A DNA stretch of 64,000 bases from Burkholderia sp. WSM2232 (lineage in GTDB: Bacteria > Pseudomonadota > Gammaproteobacteria > Burkholderiales > Burkholderiaceae): contig NZ_AWZV01000018.1 in NCBI RefSeq assembly GCF_000472545.1, positions 73,798 through 137,797 of the forward strand, written 5' to 3'. The translations under genes were made by a program, and so were the position numbers. Of this stretch, positions 9,545-19,176 are shown one piece after another (the first letter of the stretch is position 1; the number at the start of each line of letters is the position of its first letter). The notes beneath the pieces were generated by a model. That model did no database searches. It worked only from the letters and a program-made list of their open reading frames with translations, and was not told the origin of the DNA.

Positions 9545-10324
9545 TCAGAACGTGCCGGGATACGCGCCGCCGTCGATCAGCCAGTTCTGCCCTGTGATGT
9601 AACCGGCATGCACGCTGCACAGGAAGGCACAGGCGCGGCCGAACTCGTCGGGCGTGCCGAAGCGGCCGGCGGGAATCGCCTTCATGCGCTGCTGGCGCGC
9701 TTCGTCGACGGAAATGTTGGTTGCTTTGGCCGTGGCAGCCATGGTGACGGCGATGCGGTCCGTGTCGAACATGCCCGGCAGCAGATTGTTGATCGTCACG
9801 CCGGTGGACGCCACCCTGCGCGCGAGGCCCGCGACAAAGCCGGTGAGTCCCGAACGCGCGCCGTTGGAAAGGCCCAGCACGTCAATAGGCGCCTTCACCG
9901 CCGAACTCGTGATGTTGACGATGCGCCCGTAGCCGCGCGCGCTCATCGAGTCGATGGTCGCGCGGATCAGTTCGATGGGCGTGAGCATGTTGCTCTCGAG
10001 CGCGCGAATCCAGTCGTCGTGCGTGAAGTTGCGGAAGTCGCCCGGCGGCGGCCCTCCCGCGTTATTGACGAGGATGTCCGGCTGCGGGCACACCGCTAGC
10101 GCCGCGGCCCGGCCTTCGGGCGTGGTGATGTCGCACGCGACCGTCTTCACTTCGACACCGCTTTGGCGGCGAATGTGTGCGGCCGTCGCCTCGAGCGTTT
10201 CGGAGGTGCGCGCGACGATCGTCAGATTGACGCCCTCGGCCGCGAGCGCTTCGGCGCAGCCGCGCCCCAGCCCCTTGCTCGCCGCGCAAACCAGCGCCGT
10301 GCGCCCTGCCATTCCCATGTCCAT
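9545..10324 (-). CDS. SDR-family protein of the FabG-like group lacking the catalytic Tyr-x3-Lys
   Basis: A 259-residue short-chain dehydrogenase/reductase fold protein. The start is the ATG at 10324, preceded by GAGGAG eight bases away; a longer frame to 10567 lacks such support. It has a cofactor loop in the variant form AASKGLGRG, the NNAGG motif and the active-site Ser region ITSSAV. At the place of the YxxxK pair it reads LSNGARSGLTG, so both Tyr and Lys are absent. This matches a known FabG-like subgroup without the canonical tetrad. It may be a noncanonical reductase or a non-catalytic protein. The substrate is unknown. Confidence 0.88.
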   Translation of the reverse strand: MDMGMAGRTALVCAASKGLGRGCAEALAAEGVNLTIVARTSETLEATAAHIRRQSGVEVKTVACDITTPEGRAAALAVCPQPDILVNNAGGPPPGDFRNFTHDDWIRALESNMLTPIELIRATIDSMSARGYGRIVNITSSAVKAPIDVLGLSNGARSGLTGFVAGLARRVASTGVTINNLLPGMFDTDRIAVTMAATAKATNISVDEARQQRMKAIPAGRFGTPDEFGRACAFLCSVHAGYITGQNWLIDGGAYPGTF

Positions 10325-10587
10325 GTGTCCGTCTCCTCGTTGGCATCGTGCCGATGGTTGCAAAGTTTCCCCCGATTCTAGAAGAATCGGTGCCAGGCTG
10401 CGCCGGGCGGCTGCAATCTCCGGTATCTTCGGGTGGCACTCTTTCGGTAAACTTGCGCCGTGGCGCGTTTGCCGGCTGTCGGAAGTGGTTTGGCCGGCCG
10501 GCGGCGCGCCGAACCGATTTCCGGATCGCCATGGATCGACCTGAATCGACCCGGATCGACCTTTCACCCGCCGCTCGCGCCCCCGCC

Positions 10588-11238
10588 ATGACTCAGGACA
10601 GCCGTTTCCCCAATCTCTTCATCCTCGATCACCCGCTGATCCAGCACAAGCTGTCGCACATGCGCGACCGGGACACCTCCACGCGTACGTTCCGTGAACT
10701 GCTGCGCGAGATCACGCTGCTGATGGGCTACGAGATCACCCGCAATCTGCCGATGACCACGCGCCGCCTGAACACGCCGCTCGTCGAAATCGACGCGCCA
10801 GTGATCGCCGGCAAGAAGCTCGCCATCGTGCCGGTGCTGCGCGCGGGCATCGGCATGTCGGACGGCTTGCTGGAGCTCGTGCCGTCGGCCCGCGTGGGCC
10901 ACATCGGCGTCTATCGCGCCGAGGACCACCGGCCGGTGGAATATCTGGTGCGCCTGCCCGACCTGGAAGACCGGGTGTTCATTCTGTGCGACCCGATGGT
11001 CGCGACCGGCTATTCCGCCGTGCATGCGGTCGACGTGCTCAAGCGCCGCAACGTGGCCGCCGAAAACATCCTGTTCCTCGCGCTGGTGGCGGCGCCCGAG
11101 GGCGTGCAGGTGTTCCAGGACGCGCATCCCGACGTGAAGCTTTACGTGGCCTCGCTCGACTCGCATCTGAACGAGCACGCGTACATCGTGCCGGGTCTCG
11201 GCGACGCGGGCGACCGCCTGTTCGGCACCAAAAACTGA
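10588..11238 (+). CDS. upp: Uracil phosphoribosyltransferase
   Basis: Salvages uracil to UMP using PRPP. It has 216 residues from the ATG at 10588, the family length; the frame is open further upstream, but that extension is not conserved-looking. The PRPP-binding loop is visible as CDPMVATGYSA, along with PVLRAGIGM and the C-terminal uracil-binding region IVPGLGDAGDRLFGT. It is divergent from the SDR gene across 263 bases, where both promoters should lie. Confidence 0.97.
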   Translation: MTQDSRFPNLFILDHPLIQHKLSHMRDRDTSTRTFRELLREITLLMGYEITRNLPMTTRRLNTPLVEIDAPVIAGKKLAIVPVLRAGIGMSDGLLELVPSARVGHIGVYRAEDHRPVEYLVRLPDLEDRVFILCDPMVATGYSAVHAVDVLKRRNVAAENILFLALVAAPEGVQVFQDAHPDVKLYVASLDSHLNEHAYIVPGLGDAGDRLFGTKN

Positions 11239-11746
11239 GGCGTGGTTGAAAAACTGCCGTGCGTCGTGTGTTTCGCGCCGCTAACGCCCGGTTTTCGCAC
11301 ACTTTTCATGCCGTTTCGCGCCACGCCGGCCGCTGCCGCAGCCTCGCGGCGTGATAAAATCCGATTCCGCCTGAATCGCGGCCTTGCACGCCATGCGAGG
11401 CGCGGCGGGCATTCCAATGCGCCATGCGAGCTCGCCCGGACAAGCGGCGAGCGCATGCGCGGTGTGTGCCGCGCACGATGGCCCGTCCGGCTTGCCGGAG
11501 CGAGCTTGCGAGCCGCGGTGTTGACGCAGATGCGTCCGCAAAGGCAAACGCGGGCGCGCACGCCAGCGCACACCCAGACGCGCACGCAAAGACGGGCGCG
11601 GCGGCCGGCCGGACGCGGCGCAAAGCGGGCGGGCAGAATCACCGGCAAGGTTTGACATCGAGGCGCGCCTTTTACGAGCGCCCGAAAAATCGCAACGACA
11701 ATTGCACAATGCGGGCGCCCCACTGGCGCGCGCGACGGAGAAAGGT
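11239..11746. other. Gene-free spacer between upp and yebC
   Basis: 508 bases, very G+C rich, with several short open frames on both strands but none with a start, RBS and recognisable product together. GATAAAAT near 11351 could be a -10-like element reading toward yebC, but it is not convincing alone. I see no strong hairpin after upp. Confidence 0.5.
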
Positions 11747-12475
11747 ATGGCGGGTCATTCGAAATGGGCCAACATCAAGCATAAGAAAGCAGCGGCCGAC
11801 GCCAAGCGCGGCAAGGTCTGGACGCGGCTCATCAAGGAAATCCAGGTCGCGGCGCGCATGGGCGGCGGCGACATCGACTCGAACCCGCGTCTGCGGCTCG
11901 CCGTCGAAAAGGCGTACGACGCCAACATGCCCAAAGACAACGTCAACCGGGCGATCCAGCGCGGCGTGGGCGGCGTGGACGGCGCGAACTACGAGGAAAT
12001 CCGCTACGAAGGCTACGGCATCGGCGGTGCGGCGGTGATCGTCGACACCATGACCGACAACCGTACGCGCACGGTGGCGGAAGTGCGCCACGCGTTCTCC
12101 AAGAACGGCGGCAACATGGGCACGGACGGCTCGGTGTCGTTCATGTTCGATCACGTCGGCCAGTTCCTGTTCGCACCAGGCACGCCGGAAGACAAGCTGA
12201 TGGAAGCCGCGCTCGAAGCCGGTGCAGACGACGTCGTCACGAATGAAGACGGCAGCATTGAGGTGCTGTGCCCGCCGAACGACTTCCCGAAGGTCAAGGC
12301 CACGCTGGAAGCGGCCGGCTTCAAGGCCGAAGTGGCCGAGGTCACGATGAAACCCCAGACGGAAGTCGAGTTCACCGGCGACGACGCGGTGAAGATGCAG
12401 AAGCTGCTCGACGCGCTGGAAAATCTGGACGACGTGCAGGAAGTCTATACAAACGCCGCGATCGCCGACGAATGA
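11747..12475 (+). CDS. yebC: YebC/PmpR-family protein
   Basis: 242-residue protein of the YebC/TACO1 family, described as a transcriptional regulator and more recently as a translation factor for difficult proline stretches. It begins MAGHSKWANIKHKKAAADAK, the family hallmark, and contains GGNMGTDGSVSFMF and the acidic C-terminal domain. The ATG at 11747 follows GGAGAAAGGT; the longer open frame from 11702 is rejected because the family starts at MAGHSKW. purD follows after 262 bases. Confidence 0.96.
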   Translation: MAGHSKWANIKHKKAAADAKRGKVWTRLIKEIQVAARMGGGDIDSNPRLRLAVEKAYDANMPKDNVNRAIQRGVGGVDGANYEEIRYEGYGIGGAAVIVDTMTDNRTRTVAEVRHAFSKNGGNMGTDGSVSFMFDHVGQFLFAPGTPEDKLMEAALEAGADDVVTNEDGSIEVLCPPNDFPKVKATLEAAGFKAEVAEVTMKPQTEVEFTGDDAVKMQKLLDALENLDDVQEVYTNAAIADE

Positions 12476-12737
12476 AGCCGCTTGCCGGCGAGTGCCACGC
12501 TTTTGCCGCGCTTTTGCAACGCTTGCGCCGCGCACGCCGCCGGAACACTTCATCGTTGCTGCTGAACGGGCGTCGCCGAGCCGGCGCGTCGGTGTCCCTG
12601 CGCCGCTTTCATCCGGGTCCGCCATGCGTTGCGCCCGCCTCGCCCGGCGGCGAGCATGGCGGAACTCATTGTTATTGCACGGCTCGCCGCCGCATCGGGC
12701 GGGCGCCGTTTTTGGTTTCTAAGTTTCGGGGATTCAC

Positions 12738-14036
12738 ATGAAGTTACTCGTCGTCGGTTCCGGCGGTCGCGAACATGCGCTCGCGTGGAAGCTCGCGCAG
12801 TCGCCGCGGGTCCAGCTCGTCTACGTGGCTCCTGGCAACGGCGGCACCGCCCAGGACGAGCGCCTGCGCAACGTCGACATTACCGAGCCCGAAGCGCTCG
12901 CCGATTTTGTCGAGAAAGAACAGATCGCCTTCACGCTGGTCGGGCCGGAAGCGCCGCTCGCGGCGGGCATCGTCAATCTGTTCCGCTCGCGTGGGCTGAA
13001 GATTTTCGGGCCGACCAGGGAAGCGGCGCAGCTCGAAAGCTCGAAAGACTTCGCGAAGGCGTTCATGAAGCGTCACGCGATCCCGACGGCCGAGTACGAA
13101 ACCTTCGCCGACGTCGCCGCCGCGCACGCGTATCTCGACGCCAAGGGCGCGCCCATCGTCATCAAGGCGGACGGCCTCGCTGCCGGCAAGGGCGTCGTAG
13201 TCGCGCAAACGCTGGAAGAAGCGCACGCCGCCGTGGACATGATGCTGTCGGACAACAAGCTCGGCGACGCGGGCGCGCGCGTGGTGATCGAAGAGTTTCT
13301 GGCCGGCGAGGAAGCAAGCTTCATCGTGATGGTGGACGGCAAGCACGTGCTGCCGCTCGCGTCGAGCCAGGACCACAAGCGTCTGCTCGACGGCGATCAG
13401 GGCCCGAACACCGGCGGCATGGGCGCCTATTCGCCCGCGCCGATCGTCACGCCGCAACTGCACGCGCGCGTGATGCGCGAAATCATCCTGCCGACGGTGC
13501 GCGGCATGGAGAAGGAAGGCATCCGCTACACCGGCTTTCTGTACGCCGGCCTGATGATCGACGCGCAAGGCAATCCGAAGACGCTCGAGTTCAACTGCCG
13601 TATGGGCGACCCCGAAACGCAGCCGATCATGGCGCGTCTGAAGGGCGACTATTCAAAGGTGGTCGAGCAGGCCATCGCCGGCACGCTGGACACGGTCGAA
13701 CTGGAGTGGGACCGCCGCACCGCGCTCGGCGTGGTGCTCGCCGCGCACAACTATCCTGACACGCCGCGCAAGGGCGACCGCATCAACGACATTCCCGCTG
13801 AAACGGCGGATTCGGTCACTTTCCACGCGGGCACCACGCTTACGGACGGCAAGCTGCTGACCTCCGGCGGACGCGTGCTGTGTGTGGTGGGCCTGGCCGA
13901 TTCCGTGCGCAGCGCGCAGTCGGTCGCATACGAAACAATCAACCAGATTTCGTTCGACGGCATGCAATACCGGCGCGACATTGGCTATCGCGCGCTGAAC
14001 CGCAAGCACGACGCCAGGACCGAAGGGAAGCACTGA
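12738..14036 (+). CDS. purD: Phosphoribosylamine-glycine ligase
   Basis: Second step of de novo purine synthesis: joins glycine to phosphoribosylamine with ATP. It has 432 residues. The N-terminal domain starts MKLLVVGSGGREHALAWKL. The ATP-grasp core contains VIKADGLAAGKGV and GDQGPNTGGMGAYSP, with LEFNCRMGDPETQ for metal binding. It is in the same direction as hemF, 112 bases downstream. Confidence 0.98.
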   Translation: MKLLVVGSGGREHALAWKLAQSPRVQLVYVAPGNGGTAQDERLRNVDITEPEALADFVEKEQIAFTLVGPEAPLAAGIVNLFRSRGLKIFGPTREAAQLESSKDFAKAFMKRHAIPTAEYETFADVAAAHAYLDAKGAPIVIKADGLAAGKGVVVAQTLEEAHAAVDMMLSDNKLGDAGARVVIEEFLAGEEASFIVMVDGKHVLPLASSQDHKRLLDGDQGPNTGGMGAYSPAPIVTPQLHARVMREIILPTVRGMEKEGIRYTGFLYAGLMIDAQGNPKTLEFNCRMGDPETQPIMARLKGDYSKVVEQAIAGTLDTVELEWDRRTALGVVLAAHNYPDTPRKGDRINDIPAETADSVTFHAGTTLTDGKLLTSGGRVLCVVGLADSVRSAQSVAYETINQISFDGMQYRRDIGYRALNRKHDARTEGKH

Positions 14037-14148
14037 GACGCCGTCCGCTGCGCCCGGGCGTGGCGCCAACGGCGCTAAACTGCGGGTGCGCGGCGGCGCA
14101 TCACGACGAACCTGCGGCACCCGCGTGCCGCCTTCAGCACCTGCATTG

Positions 14149-15072
14149 ATGACCGATTCGAGCTACGACGCACAAGCCGTGCGCACCTGGCTGCAAAGCC
14201 TGCAAACCCATATCGCCGACACGCTGGGCGCTTTCGACGGCAAGCCCTTCGCCACCGACGCATGGCAGCGCACGCCCGGCGAAAAGCTGCGCGGCGGCGG
14301 CTGCACGCGCATTCTCGAAGGCGGCAACTTCTTTGAGCGCGCGGGCATCGGCTTTTCGGACGTGGCCGGCGACGCGCTGCCGGGCTCGGCGAGCGCCGCG
14401 CGCCCGCAACTCGCCGGGCGCGGCTTCGAGGCGATGGGCGTGTCGCTCGTGCTGCATCCGCACAATCCGCACTGTCCGACCGTGCATATGAACGTGCGTT
14501 TGCTGATCGCAACCAAAGCCGGCGAAGAACCTGTGTTCTGGTTCGGCGGCGGCATGGACCTGACGCCCTACTACGGTTACGAAGAAGACGCGCAACACTT
14601 TCACCGCACCTGCCGCGACGCGCTCGAGCCTTATGGCGCCGACCTCTACCCGAGTTTCAAGCGCTGGTGCGACGAGTACTTCTTCCTCAAGCACAGAAAC
14701 GAGGCGCGCGGCATCGGCGGGATTTTTTTCGACGATTACTCGGCGCCGGGCTTCGAGCAATCGTTCGGGATGCTGAAAAGCGTGGGTGAGGGATTCCTCA
14801 AGGCGTACCTGCCGATCATCGAAAAGCGCCGCAACATTCCGTACGGCCAGGCCGAACGCGATTTCCAGGCGTACCGCCGCGGACGTTATGTGGAGTTCAA
14901 TCTGGTCTTCGACCGTGGCACACTGTTTGGACTGCAGAGCGGCGGACGCACCGAATCGATCCTGATGTCGATGCCGCCTGTGGCGAACTGGCGCTACAAC
15001 TGGCAGCCTGAGCCGGGCACGCCTGAAGCGCGCCTTTACAGCGATTTTCTCGTGCCGCGCGAGTGGCTGTGA
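14149..15072 (+). CDS. hemF: Oxygen-dependent coproporphyrinogen III oxidase
   Basis: Oxidatively decarboxylates coproporphyrinogen III in aerobic haem synthesis. It has 307 residues from the ATG at 14149; an open frame upstream to 14086 adds sequence unlike the family. Signatures present: HPHNPHCPTVHMNVR, WFGGGMDLTPYYGYEEDA and GGIFFDDY, and the C-terminal RGRYVEFNLVFDRGTLFGLQ. It sits between purD and nadD in the usual beta-proteobacterial order. Confidence 0.98.
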   Translation: MTDSSYDAQAVRTWLQSLQTHIADTLGAFDGKPFATDAWQRTPGEKLRGGGCTRILEGGNFFERAGIGFSDVAGDALPGSASAARPQLAGRGFEAMGVSLVLHPHNPHCPTVHMNVRLLIATKAGEEPVFWFGGGMDLTPYYGYEEDAQHFHRTCRDALEPYGADLYPSFKRWCDEYFFLKHRNEARGIGGIFFDDYSAPGFEQSFGMLKSVGEGFLKAYLPIIEKRRNIPYGQAERDFQAYRRGRYVEFNLVFDRGTLFGLQSGGRTESILMSMPPVANWRYNWQPEPGTPEARLYSDFLVPREWL

Positions 15073-15109
15073 GCGCTCCGGACACCCGGACCCGCACACT
15101 GCCTCACAC

Positions 15110-15850
15110 GTGGCTACGACAAAGGATCTTCACCTGAAGCCGAACGCTCATTCCGCTGCACTGCCTCGCCGGATCGGTTTGCTCGGCGGCACCTTCGACC
15201 CGATACACGACGGCCACCTCGCGCTCGCGCGGCGTTTCGCCGACGTGCTGCGACTGACCGAGCTGGTGCTGCTGCCGGCCGGCCAGCCCTGGCAGAAAGC
15301 TGACGTGTCGCCGGCCGTGCATCGGCTTGCCATGACCCGCGCTGCGGCGAGCGAACTGAAGCTGTCCGGCGTCACGGTGCGCGTCGCAACCGACGAAATC
15401 GAGCACGACGGTCCGACCTACACAGTCGACACGCTGCAGCGCTGGCGCGAACGCGAGGGCAGCGACGCGTCGATTGCCTTGCTGATCGGCGCGGACCAAC
15501 TCGTGCATCTCGACACATGGCGCGACTGGCGGCGCCTGTTCGACCTCGCGCACATCTGCGCGGCCACGCGGCCCGGTTTCGACCTCGCGTCGATTCCGCC
15601 CGCGCTCGCTAGAGAAATCGACGCGCGCCGCGCCAGCGCCGAGGTTCTGCAAGCCACACCTTGCGGCCACCTGCTGATCGACACGACGCTTGCGTTCAAC
15701 GTCTCTGCCACCGACATTCGCGCGCATCTGCGCGAGCAGGTGAGCCAGCGGCTTGCTCAGGTGGGCGGCGAACACCACGGCGAGGCCGCAAGCCATGTCC
15801 CCACCCCGGTGTGGGACTACATCCTTCAACATCATCTGTACCACCGATAA
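15110..15850 (+). CDS. nadD: Nicotinate-nucleotide adenylyltransferase
   Basis: Makes deamido-NAD from nicotinate mononucleotide and ATP. It has 246 residues from a GTG start at 15110. The nucleotidyltransferase motif GGTFDPIHDGHL lies near residue 26 and the C-terminal VSATDIRAHL motif is present. The first 20 residues are poorly constrained, so a later start is possible. rsfS begins five bases after its stop, indicating one transcript. Confidence 0.95.
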   Translation: MATTKDLHLKPNAHSAALPRRIGLLGGTFDPIHDGHLALARRFADVLRLTELVLLPAGQPWQKADVSPAVHRLAMTRAAASELKLSGVTVRVATDEIEHDGPTYTVDTLQRWREREGSDASIALLIGADQLVHLDTWRDWRRLFDLAHICAATRPGFDLASIPPALAREIDARRASAEVLQATPCGHLLIDTTLAFNVSATDIRAHLREQVSQRLAQVGGEHHGEAASHVPTPVWDYILQHHLYHR

Positions 15851-15854
15851 CCCT

Positions 15855-16310
15855 ATGGATATTCGCAAACTGCAACGCGTGATCGTCGACGCTCTCGAAG
15901 ACGTCAAGGCGCAAGACATCAGGGTGTTCAACACCAGCCATCTGACCGCGCTGTTCGATCGCGTGATCGTAGCGAGCGGCACCTCGAACCGGCAAACCAA
16001 GGCGCTTGCCTCGAGCGTGCGCGAAGGCGTGAAAGAAGCCGGCGGCGAGATCGTCAGCACCGAGGGCGAGGACATCGGCGAATGGGTCCTCGTGGATTGC
16101 GGCGACGCGATTGTCCACATCCTGCAGCCGGCGCTGCGCCAGTACTACAACCTCGAGGAAATCTGGGGTGAGAAGCCGGTGCGCATCAAGCTCTCCGCGC
16201 CTGATCCGTTCGGCGGCGCGCGCGCGAGCGAGGCCGACGAAGAAGACGAGGACGACGAAGCGCCGGCCGTGAAGAAGCCCGCGCGCAAGAGCGCCGCGCG
16301 CCGCAAGTAA
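15855..16310 (+). CDS. rsfS: Ribosome silencing factor RsfS
   Basis: Binds uL14 on the large ribosomal subunit and blocks subunit joining under starvation. It has 151 residues from the ATG at 15855; the longer frame overlapping nadD is rejected. The core shows VASGTSNRQTKALA, GEWVLVDCGDAIVHI and YNLEEIW. After the core it has an acidic run and then a Lys/Ala-rich basic tail, common in Burkholderia copies. Confidence 0.96.
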   Translation: MDIRKLQRVIVDALEDVKAQDIRVFNTSHLTALFDRVIVASGTSNRQTKALASSVREGVKEAGGEIVSTEGEDIGEWVLVDCGDAIVHILQPALRQYYNLEEIWGEKPVRIKLSAPDPFGGARASEADEEDEDDEAPAVKKPARKSAARRK

Positions 16311-16361
16311 GCGGCTGACGGGCACGCGGTACGAGTCCGCGGCCAGAGCTTCAGGGCCTTC

Positions 16362-16832
16362 ATGAAACTGCACATTCTCGCCGTCGGCCACAAGATGCCG
16401 GACTGGATTGCCACCGGCTTCGACGAATACGCGAAACGCATGCCGCCTGAGTTGCGCATCGAGCTGCGCGAGATCAAGCCGGAACAGCGCTCGTCCGGGC
16501 GGCCGGCCGAAAGTGTGATGGCCGCCGAGCGTGTAAAAATCGAAGCCGCCTTGCCGAAGAATGCGCGCATCGTCGCCCTCGACGAACGCGGCAAGGACTG
16601 GACCACGATGCAGCTGGCGGGCGCCCTGCCCGGCTGGCAACAGGACGGCCGCGACGTCGCGTTTCTGATCGGCGGCGCCGACGGACTGGACCCCGAACTG
16701 AAGGCGCGCGCCGACATGCTGCTGCGCGTCTCGAGCCTCACGCTGCCGCACGCGATGGTGCGCGTGCTGCTTGCCGAACAGCTTTACCGTGCGTGGACCA
16801 TCACGCAGAATCATCCGTATCATCGCGCGTGA
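16362..16832 (+). CDS. rlmH: 23S rRNA pseudouridine-1915 N3-methyltransferase RlmH
   Basis: SPOUT methyltransferase acting on helix 69 of 23S rRNA. It has 156 residues, the standard length. The SAM-binding knot is visible as FLIGGADGL and LPHAMVRVLLAEQLYRAW, ending QNHPYHRA. Start ATG at 16362, 51 bases after rsfS. The pairing with rsfS and nadD is the normal order. Confidence 0.98.
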   Translation: MKLHILAVGHKMPDWIATGFDEYAKRMPPELRIELREIKPEQRSSGRPAESVMAAERVKIEAALPKNARIVALDERGKDWTTMQLAGALPGWQQDGRDVAFLIGGADGLDPELKARADMLLRVSSLTLPHAMVRVLLAEQLYRAWTITQNHPYHRA

Positions 16833-16916
16833 GCGAGGTGCGCCGAGCGCCCGGGGCGTTGGGGTGCCCGTCACCGTCATCGCGCCTTCTTCCTATCCGA
16901 TTGTTCGAGACTCTTC

Positions 16917-17546
16917 ATGCCAACCTCCGCCGCTTCGCTGCATCCGTTCGTCTATCTTGCTTCGCAGAGTCCGCGCCGCCAGGAGTTGTTGCAGCAGATC
17001 GGCGTGCGTTTCGAATTGCTGTTGCCACGCCCCGATGAGGACGCCGAAGCGCTCGAAGCCGAACTGCCCGGCGAGCGCGCGCACGACTATGTGAAGCGCG
17101 TCTGCGTGGCCAAAGCGCGTGCCGCGCATGCGCGCCTCGTGGCCGGCGCTCACGTTGCCCGGCCCATTCTAGTTGCGGACACAACGGTGACGATAGACGA
17201 CGCGATTCTCGGCAAACCGCTCGACGCCGACGACGCCGCCGCGATGCTCACACGCCTCGCGGGCCGCGTTCACGAAGTGCTGACGGCCGTCGCCGTGGTG
17301 GATGCACAGGGCGAGTTGCTGCCTGCCGCGCTGTCGGTGTCGAAGGTGCGCTTTGCTGCGTTGCACGCAGACGCGATCCGCCGCTATGTAGAGAGCGGCG
17401 AGCCGCTTGGCAAGGCGGGCGCATACGGCGTGCAGGGACGCGCCGCGGAGTTTATCGAGCATATCGACGGGTCCTATTCAGGTATCATGGGTTTGCCGCT
17501 TTTTGAAACCGCTGCCCTTTTGCGTGCAGCGCGCATCGACTTCTAG
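16917..17546 (+). CDS. maf: Maf-family nucleotide pyrophosphatase
   Basis: Hydrolyses dTTP/UTP or modified nucleotides to monophosphates, a house-cleaning role. It has 209 residues. The N-terminal signature LASQSPRRQELL is intact, followed by ADTTVTIDDAILGKP and the C-terminal YSGIMGLPLFET. It lies nine bases before rng, as in many proteobacteria. Which Maf subfamily substrate it prefers cannot be settled from sequence here. Confidence 0.95.
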   Translation: MPTSAASLHPFVYLASQSPRRQELLQQIGVRFELLLPRPDEDAEALEAELPGERAHDYVKRVCVAKARAAHARLVAGAHVARPILVADTTVTIDDAILGKPLDADDAAAMLTRLAGRVHEVLTAVAVVDAQGELLPAALSVSKVRFAALHADAIRRYVESGEPLGKAGAYGVQGRAAEFIEHIDGSYSGIMGLPLFETAALLRAARIDF

Positions 17547-17555
17547 AACAACACC

Positions 17556-19025
17556 ATGAATGAAGAGATCCTGATCAATGTCACGCCGCAGGAAACGCGC
17601 GTCGCGCTCGTCCAGCAAGGCGCCGTCCAGGAACTTCACGTCGAACGAACGCTGTCGCGCGGCCGCGTGGGCAACGTCTATCTCGGCAAGGTCGTGCGCG
17701 TGTTGCCGGGCATGCAGTCGGCGTTTATCGACATCGGTCTGGAGCGTGCCGCGTTTCTTCATGTCGCCGACATCTGGCACCCGCGCATTGCCGGCGAGCC
17801 GCAACACCAGAGCCCGCATCAGCCCATTGAAAAAATCGTGTTCGAAGGGCAGACGCTGATGGTTCAGGTGGTCAAGGACCCGATCGGCACGAAAGGCGCG
17901 CGGCTTTCCACGCAGGTGAGCATTGCCGGGCGCACGCTCGTGTATCTGCCGCAGGAGCCGCATATCGGCATTTCGCAGAAGATCGAAAGCGAGGCCGAGC
18001 GCGAAGCCGTGCGCGCGCGCCTGACCGCCGTGCTGCCCGCCGACGAGAAAGGCGGCTACATCGTGCGCACCATTGCCGAAGACGCGACGAGCGAAGAACT
18101 TGCCGCCGACGTCGCGTATCTGCGCAAGACGTGGGCGACGATCCTGTCGCAAGGGCAGCGCATGCCGCCCACCAGTTTGCTGTATCAGGACCTGAACCTC
18201 GCGCAGCGCGTGCTGCGCGATTTCGTCAACGACGAGACATCGCGCATTCAGGTGGATTCGCGCGAGACCTATCAGATGCTCGCCGATTTTGCGGCCGAGT
18301 TCACGCCGGCGGTGTCGGCGAAACTGCATCACTACACGGGCGAGCGGCCGCTCTTCGACCTGTACAACATCGAAGCCGAAATTCAGCGCGCCCTATCGCG
18401 CCGCGTGGACCTGAAGTCAGGCGGCTACCTCGTGATCGACCAGACCGAGGCGATGACGACCATCGACGTGAATACGGGCGGCTACGTCGGCGCGCGCAAT
18501 TTCGACGACACCATTTTCAAGACCAATCTCGAAGCGGCGCACACCATTGCGCGTCAGTTGCGGCTGCGCAATCTCGGCGGCGTGATCATCATCGACTTCA
18601 TCGATATGGAAAACGTCGAGCATCGCGATCAGGTGCTGAGCGAACTGAAGCGCGCGTTGTCGCGCGACCGCACGCGTGTGACCGTGAATGGCTTCTCGCA
18701 GCTCGGGCTGGTTGAGATGACGCGCAAGCGCACGCGCGAATCGCTCGCGCATGTGCTGTGCGAGCCCTGCCCAGTTTGCCAGGGCAAGGGGCAGGTGAAG
18801 ACGCCGCGCACCGTTTGCTACGACGTGCTGCGCGAAATTTTGCGCGAATCGCGGCAGTTCAATCCGCGCGAGTTCCGCGTGGTCGCGTCGCAGCAGGTGA
18901 TCGATCTTTTCCTGGAAGAAGAGTCACAGCATCTCGCGATGTTGATCGACTTTATCGGCAAGCCGGTCTCGCTGCAGGTGGAGTCGAATCTGAGTCAGGA
19001 GCAGTACGACATCGTTCTGATGTAG
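17556..19025 (+). CDS. rng: Ribonuclease G
   Basis: Endoribonuclease that matures the 16S rRNA 5' end and helps mRNA decay. It has 489 residues, the normal RNase G length without the long RNase E tail. It begins MNEEILINVTPQETRVAL, has the S1 segment with GNVYLGKVVRVLPGMQSAFIDI, and the metal-binding aspartates in TIDVNTGGYVG and IIIDFIDM. The zinc-link cysteines are in CEPCPVCQG. The end is intact, although the mobile island starts directly after it. Confidence 0.98.
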   Translation: MNEEILINVTPQETRVALVQQGAVQELHVERTLSRGRVGNVYLGKVVRVLPGMQSAFIDIGLERAAFLHVADIWHPRIAGEPQHQSPHQPIEKIVFEGQTLMVQVVKDPIGTKGARLSTQVSIAGRTLVYLPQEPHIGISQKIESEAEREAVRARLTAVLPADEKGGYIVRTIAEDATSEELAADVAYLRKTWATILSQGQRMPPTSLLYQDLNLAQRVLRDFVNDETSRIQVDSRETYQMLADFAAEFTPAVSAKLHHYTGERPLFDLYNIEAEIQRALSRRVDLKSGGYLVIDQTEAMTTIDVNTGGYVGARNFDDTIFKTNLEAAHTIARQLRLRNLGGVIIIDFIDMENVEHRDQVLSELKRALSRDRTRVTVNGFSQLGLVEMTRKRTRESLAHVLCEPCPVCQGKGQVKTPRTVCYDVLREILRESRQFNPREFRVVASQQVIDLFLEEESQHLAMLIDFIGKPVSLQVESNLSQEQYDIVLM

Positions 19026-19143
19026 GTCCACAGAAGGCCGACAAGTTCCGACGAATACACATAAAACCGTTAATATTCAAATACATATACAAACAGCCGT
19101 CCGATTCAATCCGTTGATATCCGTGCAGAGCGCGCCTAAAATG

Positions 19144-19165
19144 TGTAGCTAGATATGTAGCTAGA
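19144..19165 (+). repeat. Short direct repeat before the integrase gene
   Basis: TGTAGCTAGA occurs at 19144-19153 and again at 19156-19165, a 12-base spacing close to one helical turn, ending 11 bases before the integrase ATG. It could be an integrase or excisionase binding site or an autoregulatory operator; no function is shown by sequence alone. Confidence 0.45.
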
Positions 19166-19176
19166 CAGAGGTGGCG

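Noticed and set aside
19026..19170. Attachment site of the island
   Set aside because: I looked for a repeat of the rng end and of this spacer near 33-36 kb and found none by eye, so no att pair is claimed.
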